Shown here in pieces: positions 30,936 to 40,357 of a stretch of DNA of 64,000 nt (its first letter is position 1; every line of letters begins with the position of its first letter). The notes beneath the pieces were generated by a model. It was not told the origin of the DNA and did no database searches. It was given only the letters and a program-made list of their open reading frames with translations. This stretch comes from Flavobacteriia bacterium (GTDB taxonomy: Bacteria; Bacteroidota; Bacteroidia; Flavobacteriales_D; Crocinitomicaceae), in contig CANFHU010000003.1 of NCBI GenBank assembly GCA_947446925.1, positions 99,239 to 163,238 of the forward strand. The letters run 5' to 3'. The position numbers and the translations under genes are program-made.

Positions 30936-30943
30936 CAAAGGTA
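30936..30943 (-). promoter_or_regulatory. Candidate promoter -7 element (TACCTTTG) for accA
   Basis: The reverse strand reads TACCTTTG, matching TAnnTTTG, 19 bases before the accA ATG. TTC, not TTG, occurs at the -33 position, so the match is partial. Confidence 0.45.
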
Positions 30944-30964
30944 CAAATTTTTGTTGTGAACGAT

Positions 30965-30972
30965 TAACTTTG
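30965..30972 (+). promoter_or_regulatory. Candidate promoter -7 element (TAACTTTG), implies leaderless ispE mRNA
   Basis: TAACTTTG is followed by TTTT and then the ispE ATG at 30977. If the element is centred at -7, the first transcribed base is at or one base before that ATG. Confidence 0.45.
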
Positions 30973-30976
30973 TTTT

Positions 30977-31792
30977 ATGATATTATTCCCTCCGTGTAAA
31001 ATTAATATAGGATTACATGTATTGCATAAGCGCAATGATGGTTACCATGCTTTAGACACCCTTATGTATCCTGTTCCGATTTGTGATATCCTTGAGGTTG
31101 TGAAGAGTGAAAATTTTGAATTTACCAACAGTGGGTTTACGATACCCGGAGAAGGACAAATGAATATTTGCATTAAGGCATATCAACTAATGGTGAAGGA
31201 ATACCAAATTTCTCCTATTAAGATACATTTACACAAAGTAATTCCGATGGGAGGAGGTTTAGGAGGAGGTTCTTCTGATGGAACCTATACTTTGAAAGCG
31301 ATTAATGAATTATTCTCGTTGAGTTTATCCATTGAGCGATTGCAGGAATTGGCTGCACAGTTGGGAAGTGATTGTCCGTTTTTTGTTACAGCATTACCAC
31401 AAGTAGCTACTGGGCGTGGAGAAATTTTGGAATCAGTGGATTTTAGTTTGGAACGACATTATTTGTATATGGTGAATCTAGGAATTCATGTTTCGACTGC
31501 CAAGGCATTTTCAAAGGTTCAGTTTTATACAAGCGAAACTTCAATTGCTGAACTCATTAAACAACCTCTTGAAACAATCCAAGGAGAATTAGAGAATTCT
31601 TTTGAAACTTCTGTTTTTGAAAGTTATCCCGTATTGACTGACATTAAATCTCGTTTTACTGAGCAGGGAGCAATCTATGCCTCCATGTCTGGAAGTGGCT
31701 CTACGATGTATGGGATTTTTAAGGATAAACCTGACAAAGGAATGTTTGCAGATTACGATTTGTTTTTTGAGGAAATCATTGAATTAGGATGA
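30977..31792 (+). CDS. ispE: 4-diphosphocytidyl-2-C-methyl-D-erythritol kinase IspE
   Basis: IspE phosphorylates CDP-ME in the non-mevalonate isoprenoid pathway. The GHMP-kinase ATP loop [14 protein letters not shown] is at residues 90-103, with catalytic Asp101 in the SSD triplet and Lys8 in the [15 protein letters not shown]-terminus. GSDCPFF and [13 protein letters not shown] are also typical. At 271 aa it is a normal, slightly short family member. The ATG at 30977 aligns with family starts, and almost no room remains for a leader. It is convergent with the TPR gene, with one base between the two stops and no hairpin. Confidence 0.96.
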   Translation: MILFPPCKINIGLHVLHKRNDGYHALDTLMYPVPICDILEVVKSENFEFTNSGFTIPGEGQMNICIKAYQLMVKEYQISPIKIHLHKVIPMGGGLGGGSSDGTYTLKAINELFSLSLSIERLQELAAQLGSDCPFFVTALPQVATGRGEILESVDFSLERHYLYMVNLGIHVSTAKAFSKVQFYTSETSIAELIKQPLETIQGELENSFETSVFESYPVLTDIKSRFTEQGAIYASMSGSGSTMYGIFKDKPDKGMFADYDLFFEEIIELG

Positions 31793-31793
31793 G

Positions 31794-33314
31794 TTAATTA
31801 CAGTTGTCTAACACTTTTTGAACTGCTTCTTGGTAACTAAGTGCAACCGCACTATGCCAATCTTTACATGCACCAGTTTTATCATTCATTTTTATCTTCA
31901 CATCAGCACGTCTCATAAAATAGAATGGGTTTGATGAATCCAACTCAATTAATTTATCCAAATCAACAAGAGCATCTGCAAATTTATCAAGTGCTAATTT
32001 TAAATTTATATTGCTTGTATATAATTCTAAGTTAGTAGGGTCTAAATCAATGGCTTTATTATTATCCATTATTGCAGCGCGATAATCACCTAATTCAGAT
32101 CGTGTTATAGCTCTGTTTTTGTATGCATCTACAAAATTAGGGTTTAGTTCAATTGCTTTAGTAAAATCTTCAATAGTTGCGGAAAAATTTCGCATCGTAT
32201 GATACGTATTTCCTCTACCAAAATAGGCTTGGGCACTCGAAGAATCTAATGCAATTGCTTTATTCATATAGTCAATAGATTCTTGAAATTCATTTAACCT
32301 ACATTTTAAAACCCCCATAAAGTAAGCAGCGTTTGAATTCGAAGTATCGTTTTTTAATACATATTGAAAATCATGATTTGCGGATTTATTATCTCCCAAA
32401 CCAAGATAAGCATCACCACGACTCAGGTAAACTTCTAAAATGGAAGTATCTTGAAGAAGAATTTGGGAATAATCCTCGATTGCGTCTGTATAATTTTTCA
32501 TTTCTTTTTTGATGTCTGCCCTTGCAATTAATGCATCCTCAAACGTTTGGTCAATGGACAGGATTTGATTGTAATCTGAGATTGCCCCTGATTTATCATT
32601 TAATTTATATTTGATAGTAGCTCTATGAAAATATGCATACGTGTGTTTCGAATCTAATTCAATCACTTTGTTTAAGTCAATTAAAGCAGCACGAATATTT
32701 GCTAATTCGACATATGCTAATGCTCGATTATAGTGAGCAGTTGGGTCATTTGGAACAAGTTTTATTGCTTCGGTAAAATCTTCTGCAGCGAATTCAAATT
32801 TTTGTAATTTAATGTATAAAGCACCCTTATTTCGGTATGCTTTTTCGTTTGTAGGCTCAATTAAAATACATTTTTCATAATCTTCAATTGCATCTCTAAA
32901 ATTACCAATTTCGGATTCTGCTTGCGCTCGATTAAAGTATGCAGGTACAAAAAGTGTATCTATTTGAATTGCTTTATCGAAATCTTCGATAGATCCCGTG
33001 TAATTTCGTAACATGTGTTGCGTGTTACCTCTATTAAAATAGCAAAGTTTGTTTGTTGTATCTAACCCAATTGAAAAACTAAAATCTTCAATTGCCGTTT
33101 TGTATTCTCCTATTTCGGATTTTGCAATGCCTCTATTCATATAGAATTCGGCTGTATTCGGATTCAATTCAATCGCTTTTGAATACTCTTCTATGGCACC
33201 TTTAAAATCTTTTTTATCTAATTTATCATTTCCAGTATTATAGAAATCCATAGCAGTTTGACTAAATATGTCAAGACTTATAATAAGTAGAATAAATAAT
33301 AATTTCTTTTTCAT
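31794..33314 (-). CDS. Secreted tetratricopeptide-repeat protein, 506 aa
   Basis: From the ATG at 33314 the protein starts with a signal peptide (MKKKLLFILLIISLDIFSQ). About fourteen consecutive 34-residue TPR units of the form A..IEDYSKAIELNP....AYFNRG...... follow, running almost to the C-terminus, where DKTGACKDWHSAVALSY is a diverged last unit. It has no other domain. TPR arrays mediate protein-protein contacts; many Bacteroidota use secreted TPR proteins in envelope assembly, but the partner is unknown. An in-frame ATG at 33350 would add 12 residues before the signal peptide and was not chosen. Confidence 0.88.
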   Translation of the reverse strand: MKKKLLFILLIISLDIFSQTAMDFYNTGNDKLDKKDFKGAIEEYSKAIELNPNTAEFYMNRGIAKSEIGEYKTAIEDFSFSIGLDTTNKLCYFNRGNTQHMLRNYTGSIEDFDKAIQIDTLFVPAYFNRAQAESEIGNFRDAIEDYEKCILIEPTNEKAYRNKGALYIKLQKFEFAAEDFTEAIKLVPNDPTAHYNRALAYVELANIRAALIDLNKVIELDSKHTYAYFHRATIKYKLNDKSGAISDYNQILSIDQTFEDALIARADIKKEMKNYTDAIEDYSQILLQDTSILEVYLSRGDAYLGLGDNKSANHDFQYVLKNDTSNSNAAYFMGVLKCRLNEFQESIDYMNKAIALDSSSAQAYFGRGNTYHTMRNFSATIEDFTKAIELNPNFVDAYKNRAITRSELGDYRAAIMDNNKAIDLDPTNLELYTSNINLKLALDKFADALVDLDKLIELDSSNPFYFMRRADVKIKMNDKTGACKDWHSAVALSYQEAVQKVLDNCN

Positions 33315-33419
33315 TTCCTTAATTATCAGATTCATTTTTCTGTCATACAAAAATGAAAACTTACCATAAATAAAGGTATAATTTTATTAATAATCAAATT
33401 TTAACTTAGAAAGGTGTAA

Positions 33420-34160
33420 TTAGTAGATTATTTTCCAAAGAAATAATCCATGTGCTGGAACGGACATTTTTGCTTCACAACGATCATTTTTTGCAATAAT
33501 TGTATTTATGTCATTAGGAGTAATTTTTCCCTCGCCGACTTCTAACAAAGTGCCAACAATGGCACGAACCATATTACGTAAAAAACGATCAGCAGTAATT
33601 TCAAAGAAAAAAGAATGCTCGTTCACTTGTGACCATTTCGCGTTACTTACGGTACAAATATTTGTAAAGACATCTGTGTGAAGTTTAGAAAAGGATGTAA
33701 AATCTTTTTTGCCAATTAATAATAATCCTGCTTCATTCATTTTATCGATATCTATATCTTTTTTATAATACAAACTTGTTTTATGAATAAATGGGTCTTT
33801 TTGTGTATGAATGAAATAGCGATAAGTTCTTGTTATTGCATGGAAGCGTGCATGGAAATCTCCACTTACTTTTTGTATTTTGAAAATAACAATAGAATCT
33901 GGTAGAATCCGATTCAACTTGTAGGTTAAAATATCTTCTTCCCATTTTATTGGTAAATCAACATGTGCAATGTAGTGTTTTGCGTGAACACCGGTATCTG
34001 TTCTACCACATCCGACAATGTCAATTTTATTTCCTTCGAAAAGTTTTGAAAGTGCCTTTTCGATGGTTTCTTGCACGCTAATTTGATTTGGTTGAATTTG
34101 CCAACCAAAATAATCGTGTCCATTATAGGCCAATTCGATGGCATATCGTTGATAATCCAT
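33420..34160 (-). CDS. truA: tRNA pseudouridine(38-40) synthase TruA
   Basis: TruA isomerises uridines 38-40 of the tRNA anticodon stem to pseudouridine. The N-terminal strand YAIELAYNGHDYFGWQIQ and the catalytic loop GCGRTDTGVHA put the active Asp at residue 55. FHARFHAITRTYRYFIH, the FTSFSK segment and the C-terminal FLRNMVRAIVGTLLEVGEGK are all family landmarks. At 246 aa it is full length. Its ATG overlaps the murB stop by one base, placing it last in sppA-murB-truA. Confidence 0.96.
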   Translation of the reverse strand: MDYQRYAIELAYNGHDYFGWQIQPNQISVQETIEKALSKLFEGNKIDIVGCGRTDTGVHAKHYIAHVDLPIKWEEDILTYKLNRILPDSIVIFKIQKVSGDFHARFHAITRTYRYFIHTQKDPFIHKTSLYYKKDIDIDKMNEAGLLLIGKKDFTSFSKLHTDVFTNICTVSNAKWSQVNEHSFFFEITADRFLRNMVRAIVGTLLEVGEGKITPNDINTIIAKNDRCEAKMSVPAHGLFLWKIIY

Positions 34161-35161
34161 TATAAAATATTTACTTCTCGTTCAAGAGTAATACCAAACT
34201 TACGATCTATATCTTCTATAATTTCACTAGATAAATTATATATTTCATTTCCAGTTGCTCCGCCATAGTTTACTAATACTAAGGCTTGATTTTTATGTAC
34301 CCCACATGCTCCTATTTTTTTTCCTTTCCATCCGGCAGTTTCAATCAACCATCCAGCAGGAACTTTAACTGATTTTTCGTCTATCGGGTAGGATGGTGCA
34401 TCTTTATATTTTTCTTGAATTTTGTTGTAAATGTCAATTGATACTACTGGGTTCTTGAAAAAACTACCTGCATTACCCAGTTCTTTAGGGTTAGGTAATT
34501 TACTTGTACGTATTGCAATTACCGCATTACTGACATCTTTGCAAGTTGGGTTAGAGATACCTTGTTTCGATAGTTCACTTTCAATTGCTCCATAGTGTGT
34601 ACTTGTTTTTTCCTGTAAAGACAAGCGAAAATATACCTGTGTAATAATATATTTACCTTTTAATGCACGTTTAAAAACACTTTCTCGATAACCAAAAGCA
34701 CAAGCTTCTTTAGAGAAAGTATGTATTTCTCCGGTTTGGATTTCAAGTGCTTCTAATTTTTCAAATACATCCTTAATTTCTACGCCGTAAGCACCAATAT
34801 TTTGCATCGGACTTGCGCCTACACTACCTGGAATTAATGACATATTTTCTATTCCGTAATATCCCTGTTCAATAGTATAAAGAACAAACTCATGCCATAC
34901 CTCGCCAGCCCCAACTTTTAATACAATAGAATTTTCATTTTTTTCTTCTGCAGATATTCCTTTAATTTCATTTTTTAGAACTAGACCATTAAAATTTTTG
35001 GTCAACAATAAGTTACTCCCACCACCTAAAATCAATAATTCTTCCGTATTGTTATAAGTTAATTTACGCGCTTCTTCTTCGGATGAAAAAGTTGCAAAAT
35101 GAGCAGCTTCAGCAGAAACACCAAAGGTTGTGAAGTTTTTTAAATTAATATTTTTAAGCAT
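34160..35161 (-). CDS. murB: UDP-N-acetylenolpyruvoylglucosamine reductase MurB
   Basis: MurB reduces UDP-GlcNAc-enolpyruvate to UDP-MurNAc, with FAD and NADPH, in peptidoglycan precursor synthesis. Landmarks are LGGGSNLL (FAD pyrophosphate loop), SLIPGSVGASPMQNIGAYG, FGYRESVFK with catalytic Arg159, LGNAGSFFKNP with the proton-donor Ser233, and Glu329 near the C-terminus (EREVNIL). This is the longer type I E. coli-like form (333 aa). The gene follows sppA by four bases and overlaps truA by one base. Confidence 0.95.
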   Translation of the reverse strand: MLKNINLKNFTTFGVSAEAAHFATFSSEEEARKLTYNNTEELLILGGGSNLLLTKNFNGLVLKNEIKGISAEEKNENSIVLKVGAGEVWHEFVLYTIEQGYYGIENMSLIPGSVGASPMQNIGAYGVEIKDVFEKLEALEIQTGEIHTFSKEACAFGYRESVFKRALKGKYIITQVYFRLSLQEKTSTHYGAIESELSKQGISNPTCKDVSNAVIAIRTSKLPNPKELGNAGSFFKNPVVSIDIYNKIQEKYKDAPSYPIDEKSVKVPAGWLIETAGWKGKKIGACGVHKNQALVLVNYGGATGNEIYNLSSEIIEDIDRKFGITLEREVNIL

Positions 35162-35165
35162 ATTT

Positions 35166-36971
35166 CTAATGAATTTCTAGTGAGAAAGGCATGCGCATTT
35201 GAATACCTTGCATTGTTTCTAGTTTGAGTAATTCAGCGTAATATTTTTGAATATTTGCAGGGATTTTTGTTGTGCTATTTTTTTCGCTAATTGAAGTGTT
35301 ATTTTCTTTTATGTCTTCCAATTGACTAAATATTTCTTCCATTGGTTCTATTTTTTTTTCTGGCCAATAACGCGGAATTATTTTTTCGATTTTTGCTTTT
35401 TTCGCTGCATAAGCAATAGCTTCATTTAAACCTCCTAATTCATCAATAAGGCCTATTTTTTTTGCATCACTTCCAGTCCAAACACGTCCGCGCGCAAATT
35501 GATGTACGCGTGAAATATTCATTTTTCTACCTTCTGAAACTTTAGTTAAGAAATCAGTATAAATTTTGTCAACTTGTTTTTGAATTATGCGTAATTCTTC
35601 TGAGGATAATTTGTGGTTTAATGATAAAGATGCATGGTTATTGGTTTTGATGTTATCAAAGGTAATACCTAATTTATCTTGAAAGAATTTACCTGTATAA
35701 GGAATAATCCCAAAAACTCCAATAGAACCGGTTATAGTGGTTGGTTCAGCAAAGATTGTTGATGCTGCCGTTGCGATATAATATCCTCCAGAGGCTGCAA
35801 CATCTCCCATAGAGACTATAACTTTTTTCTTCTTGTTTGCTAAAACAACTTCTCTCCATATAATATCACTTGCTAATGCACTTCCTCCAGGACTGTTTAC
35901 ACGTAAAACGATTGTTTTAATATTGTCATCAAGTCGAGCCTCTCGTAAGTATTTCGCAATATTATTTGAAGTTAATTCATCTCCGTCAACACTTATTCCA
36001 CCCTCTGCTAAAATTATTGCAACATTTGGTTTAGATAAGTTGTTACTTATTTGTTGGTTATAGAAATTTTTACGTGCATATTTTTCAAATGCTAACAAGT
36101 CTAAATCGTCTGAACTTTCAATATTTACTTTTTGGGTTAACATATTTAAAATTTCATCTTTGTATTTTGTTGCTTTAAAAAAATGAAATTTTACTGCTTC
36201 TTCTACTGAAGTAACAAGTGCTTGATTTGCAATTTTGGAAAGTGTAGCAGTGTCTATTTTTATATCTTTTGCAATATCACATCGAAGCTCTTTCCAAATA
36301 TTTTGTAAAAGTTGTGAAGTTTGCAGTCTGCTCGAGTCGGACATTTTTGTGTATAAGAATGGCTCTACTGCACTTTTGAAGTCGTTACTTCTACCGCGTA
36401 TCACTTGCATTTCTACTCCTAGTAGATCTAATGTATTTTTAAAAAACATAGGCTCTGTCCCGAGTCCTAAAAATTCTACCATTGTTCCAGGGAAGCCGTA
36501 ACTTTCTTTTACAATAGAGGTTACATATAATTGTTTTTGTGAAATCATTTCTCCGCTTGTATATGCAACTACGAATTTTCCTGATTTTTGAAATTGACCA
36601 ATTGCTTTACGAATTTCTTTAGCCGTAGATATTCCACAATTAATTCCATTAAATTCAATATAAAGTCCTTTAATGTTTGGATCAGATTTAGCTTTCTCTA
36701 ATCCAAATAATATGTCACTTAAACCTATTTTTTTTTCAATTGAAAGCGAAGATGGATTGAATTTTGAGGAACTATTTTCAGCAATTACACCGTCCAATTT
36801 CATGTGAAGAATCGTTTTGGGTGAATTATCCTCCGTTTCTTTGTTGGATATGCTAGCTACAATTGCCCCAATAATTCCAAAAAAAATTAGCGCATAAATT
36901 GCAGATGCAATTATAATTGCGGTGAAAGTTGGCCAAAATATCTTCCAAAAAGAAAATCTTTTTTCTGTCAT
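35166..36971 (-). CDS. sppA: Signal peptide peptidase SppA, 67K type
   Basis: SppA is a membrane serine protease that degrades cleaved signal peptides. The 601-aa long form has an N-terminal membrane helix (about residues 12-40) and two tandem SppA domains. The catalytic Lys is in the first (DFKSAVEPF, Lys199) and the Ser in the second (GDVAASGGYYIATAA, Ser394), as in E. coli. The segments VLRVNSPGGSALASDIIWREV and FARGRVWTGSDAKKIGLIDELGGL are also characteristic. It leads an operon with murB and truA, and is divergent from folK. Confidence 0.95.
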   Translation of the reverse strand: MTEKRFSFWKIFWPTFTAIIIASAIYALIFFGIIGAIVASISNKETEDNSPKTILHMKLDGVIAENSSSKFNPSSLSIEKKIGLSDILFGLEKAKSDPNIKGLYIEFNGINCGISTAKEIRKAIGQFQKSGKFVVAYTSGEMISQKQLYVTSIVKESYGFPGTMVEFLGLGTEPMFFKNTLDLLGVEMQVIRGRSNDFKSAVEPFLYTKMSDSSRLQTSQLLQNIWKELRCDIAKDIKIDTATLSKIANQALVTSVEEAVKFHFFKATKYKDEILNMLTQKVNIESSDDLDLLAFEKYARKNFYNQQISNNLSKPNVAIILAEGGISVDGDELTSNNIAKYLREARLDDNIKTIVLRVNSPGGSALASDIIWREVVLANKKKKVIVSMGDVAASGGYYIATAASTIFAEPTTITGSIGVFGIIPYTGKFFQDKLGITFDNIKTNNHASLSLNHKLSSEELRIIQKQVDKIYTDFLTKVSEGRKMNISRVHQFARGRVWTGSDAKKIGLIDELGGLNEAIAYAAKKAKIEKIIPRYWPEKKIEPMEEIFSQLEDIKENNTSISEKNSTTKIPANIQKYYAELLKLETMQGIQMRMPFSLEIH

Positions 36972-36987
36972 AAACTTTAATTTAGAG

Positions 36988-36995
36988 CAAATGTA
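36988..36995 (-). promoter_or_regulatory. Candidate promoter -7 element (TACATTTG) for sppA-murB-truA
   Basis: The reverse strand reads TACATTTG, matching TAnnTTTG, 16 bases before the sppA ATG. The upstream -33 position does not have TTG. Confidence 0.4.
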
Positions 36996-37062
36996 CGGAA
37001 CGATTTTGAAATTTTGTAACCCACTTTTGTAAAGCGCGTATCATTTAATAAAAAGTGAGTGT

Positions 37063-37554
37063 ATGGTGCAAGTTTATATTGGAATAGGTTCTAATTTAGG
37101 AGATAAAATAGCGAATATTAAACTTGCTATAACTAAGATTCATAGTGAATTAGGAGAGGTGGTTGTTCGGTCTTCGTTATACGAGTCCGAACCATGGGGA
37201 TTTGATTCTTCTGAAATGTTTGTAAATGGCGTATTAGAAATTAGAACTATATACTCTGCACAAACACTACTAGAAGGATTAAAAAAAATTGAACTAGATT
37301 TGGGGAGAGAAGAAAAAACGACTGCTATATATACTGATCGATTAATTGATTTAGACATTTTGTATTATGGGGATATAAATATAAGAATGGATGAATTAGA
37401 AATCCCTCATCCTCGTATATATGATCGTCGTTTCGTTTTAGAGCCGATGGTAGAAATTGCACCAAATTACATCGATTTAAAATTAAATAAAACAATGAAA
37501 GAACTATTAAATATTTGTTCAGATGTGTCATTATTAAAAAAAATATTAAATTAG
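37063..37554 (+). CDS. folK: 2-amino-4-hydroxy-6-hydroxymethyldihydropteridine diphosphokinase FolK
   Basis: FolK transfers pyrophosphate from ATP to hydroxymethyl-dihydropterin in folate synthesis. The N-terminal IGIGSNLGDKIANI, the central VVRSSLYESEPWGFD, the magnesium-binding stretch RLIDLDILYYGD and PHPRIYDRRFVLEPMVEIAP are the family signature. At 163 aa it is a stand-alone enzyme, not fused to FolB or FolP. It is divergent from sppA, a pairing also common in other Flavobacteria. No clear promoter motif is visible in the 90-base gap. Confidence 0.95.
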   Translation: MVQVYIGIGSNLGDKIANIKLAITKIHSELGEVVVRSSLYESEPWGFDSSEMFVNGVLEIRTIYSAQTLLEGLKKIELDLGREEKTTAIYTDRLIDLDILYYGDINIRMDELEIPHPRIYDRRFVLEPMVEIAPNYIDLKLNKTMKELLNICSDVSLLKKILN

Positions 37555-37632
37555 TCTAATGATATTGATTGTTAACTTCACGATTAATTATTAATATTGT
37601 ATAAATTAGTAAATTAAGATTCATAATTGAGA

Positions 37633-39330
37633 ATGAAAAAACCTAGTATCAAAAGTATAGCAATATTGACTGTTGCTAGTTCTCTGGTTGCAAGTTGTAG
37701 CTTGATAAAAGATGTTAATTATACAGTAACTCCAAGTCCGTTGGAGATGCATGGAGATAGTGTTCGAGTTAAGGTAGACGTAACTTTCCCTCAAAAAGGG
37801 TTAAATAAAAAAGCTTCTATTGAAATTACCCCGATGTTAGGCAATAATGCTTTGAATTCTGTATTGATTATGGGCGAAAAGTCTACTGGGAATGGTACTA
37901 CTATTTTATATAAACCTGGTGGAGTAGTAACATATGAAGATGTTATTGCTTATAAACCAGATATGGAAAATGCAGAGTTAACAGTTTCTGGCAGAGTAAT
38001 GAAAGGTGGAGTAGAAAAAATGATGACTCCAACAAAGAAAATAGCAGATGGTACAATCATAACACCATTATTGGTTAATAAAGATTTCAAAGTTGCATTA
38101 GAGAAAGATCAACATGTAAATGTACGTGAAGAAGTCTACACAGCTCAGATTAATTATTTAAAAGGAAAATCTGATTTGCAAGCAGGAGAACTAGACAAAG
38201 AATCATTGAGATCTTTTGAAAAGTGGCTTGGTGAAGCGCAAAATAACCCAAAGATTAAAATTAAATCGATACAAATTGTTGGATATGCTTCTCCAGAAGG
38301 TGAAGAAAATAAAAACAATACTTTATCTTCAGACAGAGCAAATACTGGAAAAACAACTTCTATTTTATTAGCTAAAAACGCTAGAAATGAAGTCGCTGGT
38401 AAAGAAATTTATTCTTTGTTTGGTCGTGGTGAAGACTATGATGGTTTTAAAGTAGAGTTAGAAAAATCTGCGATGGATCAGGATGAAAAACAATTGGTTA
38501 TTCGTGTGTTAGAGATGTATAAGGATCCTATTCAACGTGAAACTGAAATGCGAAATATGGCAAAAACGTTTACTTATTTAGATAACACGATTTTTCCAAA
38601 ATTGCGTCGTGCAGAAATTAAAGTAACGTACGAAACTACTGGTCATTCCGATGATACTTATTTGGTAATTGCAAAAACGAATCCTGAGAAATTAGGCGTT
38701 GAAGAACTTTTGTACGCTGCATCATTACAGTCTAATTTAGCTGAAAAAGTATTAATATATACTGCTTGTGAAAAATTATACCCAGTTGATCATAGAGCTT
38801 ACAATAACGAAGGTGTATTATTGTTTACACAAGGGAAATTAGCAGATGCAGAAATTAAATTTGAAAAAGCATTATCCGTGAAAGAAAGTGGTATTGTAAA
38901 AAACAATCTGGCTGCTGTTGCAGGTGCCAAAGGTGATTTAAAGAAAGCGAAAGAATTATTAGATAAATCTAATGGTGCTGGCGTGGAAGGAAATTATAAT
39001 AATGGTATTATTAGTATCGTACAAGGTAATTATTCTAAAGCAAACTCTAGTTTTGGAGACACTAAAACGTTTAATAAAGCTTTAGCTCAGGTTTTAATTA
39101 AAAATTATGAATCTGCAATTGCGACAGTGAATGCTTCATCCGATGCATCATCTGCACAAGGATATTATTTGAAAGCTATTGCTTATGCACATCTAGATAA
39201 AGTAGATGAATGTGTTAAAGCATTACAAGCTTCTATTTCCAAGGATGCTTCTTTCAAAGCTAAAATGATTAGAGATCGAGAGTTCTTGAAATTTGCTGCA
39301 AACGAAAACTTTATTGCTATTTCAAAATAA
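37633..39330 (+). CDS. Lipoprotein with OmpA-like domain and TPR-type C-terminus
   Basis: The ATG at 37633 gives MKKPSIKSIAILTVASSLVASC, a lipoprotein signal with the lipid Cys near residue 22; a TTG at 37627 adds only two residues. Beta-rich N-domains span about 25-175. Next comes an OmpA-like fold (YLKGKSDLQAGELDKESLRSFEKWLGEA ... IQIVGYASPEGEENKNNTLSSDRA, about 185-250), in which the peptidoglycan-binding pocket is only loosely kept. The last 200 residues contain TPR-like helices (AYNNEGVLLFTQGKLADAEIKFEKAL, GYYLKAIAYAHLDKVDECVKAL). It is probably outer-membrane-anchored and periplasm-facing. The exact role is not known; it is transcribed alone and ends at a hairpin. Confidence 0.8.
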   Translation: MKKPSIKSIAILTVASSLVASCSLIKDVNYTVTPSPLEMHGDSVRVKVDVTFPQKGLNKKASIEITPMLGNNALNSVLIMGEKSTGNGTTILYKPGGVVTYEDVIAYKPDMENAELTVSGRVMKGGVEKMMTPTKKIADGTIITPLLVNKDFKVALEKDQHVNVREEVYTAQINYLKGKSDLQAGELDKESLRSFEKWLGEAQNNPKIKIKSIQIVGYASPEGEENKNNTLSSDRANTGKTTSILLAKNARNEVAGKEIYSLFGRGEDYDGFKVELEKSAMDQDEKQLVIRVLEMYKDPIQRETEMRNMAKTFTYLDNTIFPKLRRAEIKVTYETTGHSDDTYLVIAKTNPEKLGVEELLYAASLQSNLAEKVLIYTACEKLYPVDHRAYNNEGVLLFTQGKLADAEIKFEKALSVKESGIVKNNLAAVAGAKGDLKKAKELLDKSNGAGVEGNYNNGIISIVQGNYSKANSSFGDTKTFNKALAQVLIKNYESAIATVNASSDASSAQGYYLKAIAYAHLDKVDECVKALQASISKDASFKAKMIRDREFLKFAANENFIAISK

Positions 39331-39353
39331 AAATTTATTTCAAAATATTTCAG

Positions 39354-39381
39354 AGGCTGGTTCATTGAATCAGCCTTTTTT
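39354..39381. terminator. Rho-independent terminator, one of two near-identical copies
   Basis: AGGCTGGTTC pairs with GAATCAGCCT (one G-T pair) around the loop ATT, followed by seven T. It ends the lipoprotein gene and touches the stop of the convergent gene. The hairpin at 54773-54799 is nearly the same sequence. Confidence 0.88.
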
Positions 39382-40357
39382 ATTCGCAATCTCTTCCTGT
39401 ATTTTGGTGTTTAGCATGTTTCTTTTCTAAAGTTTCCATTTCATGAAGGAATTTTTTGGAAGGTTTATTGTTAAGTAAATCGGATAAATCTGGTTGACCT
39501 GCGTCTACCCAAGCTGTATACCACATACTACCAGTCATATGTATAGCGGAAGTTAATCTTCGCTCAACCATATTATTTAATCTTTTGTGATAAGTTAGAG
39601 AAAATTCTTTAGAATAAACTTTAATGGTTGTAGTTCCTCGTTGTTCGAAACTATATTTTGGAAATAAATTTTCAGTTGTTATTTCAGATTCAAATTGAAA
39701 AACAGAATCAAGTGCTAAATGGGATTCTTTTAGGATTTTCCAAGTTTCCTTATGGATGTTAGAAATATAAGATGCTTTACCAACAAAATAATTGTAATCT
39801 TCCGAAAATAATTCTACCAATCTACTCTCCCAAAGACCATGTATACCTTTTTGATTGGTCAATTGACCATTATAATTATGCGTAGTATGTAGAGGTACAT
39901 GCGCATCACCTATATAATGACCAATATCTGCAGAATATTTTAATATTTTCTCTAGATTTTTTTCTTCAAATGCTTTTTGTAAGTTCAATTTTGTACTATA
40001 AATGTGCCATGGAACTATACCATGTTTTCTTAAACTATCTTCTGAAAATTTTTCTATTGCTTTTTTCCAAGTATGAGGAATACTGTCGAATGGATTTTTG
40101 TAATGGTCTAAATCAATAAAATGACAAGGAGCTTCTGTTGATACGATATATCTTCTTTTGTCAGGGTCGACAGCGTGTTCTGTAATGTAATTTATATTTT
40201 CTTTGTAGAACGCGAATATACTCGGAGGTAATGTAAAAACTGCGAGTTTATTAATTTTTTTATGTCCATAAAATCCCCAAGGTAATGAAGTACTTATTAG
40301 TAAGCCAGTAATAAGTACTGTAAAACCAACAAATTTATAGTTTGACCAACTTCCCAT
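39380..40357 (-). CDS. S1/P1-nuclease-like, zinc-dependent phospholipase C family protein
   Basis: After an N-terminal hydrophobic stretch, PWGFYGHKKINKLAVF provides Trp27 and His32, matching the free N-terminal Trp and the first His of S1/P1 nuclease and zinc phospholipase C. Other candidate zinc ligands are Asp in HAVDPDKRRY, His/Asp in CHFIDLDHY, and the HxxxD-type segment DIGHYIGDAHVPLHTTHNY followed by HGLWESRL. At 325 aa it fits the family; the substrate (phospholipid or nucleic acid) cannot be told. If the N-terminus is cleaved just before Trp27, the zinc site would be complete. It overlaps comB by 23 bases at its start. Confidence 0.8.
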   Translation of the reverse strand: MGSWSNYKFVGFTVLITGLLISTSLPWGFYGHKKINKLAVFTLPPSIFAFYKENINYITEHAVDPDKRRYIVSTEAPCHFIDLDHYKNPFDSIPHTWKKAIEKFSEDSLRKHGIVPWHIYSTKLNLQKAFEEKNLEKILKYSADIGHYIGDAHVPLHTTHNYNGQLTNQKGIHGLWESRLVELFSEDYNYFVGKASYISNIHKETWKILKESHLALDSVFQFESEITTENLFPKYSFEQRGTTTIKVYSKEFSLTYHKRLNNMVERRLTSAIHMTGSMWYTAWVDAGQPDLSDLLNNKPSKKFLHEMETLEKKHAKHQNTGRDCE

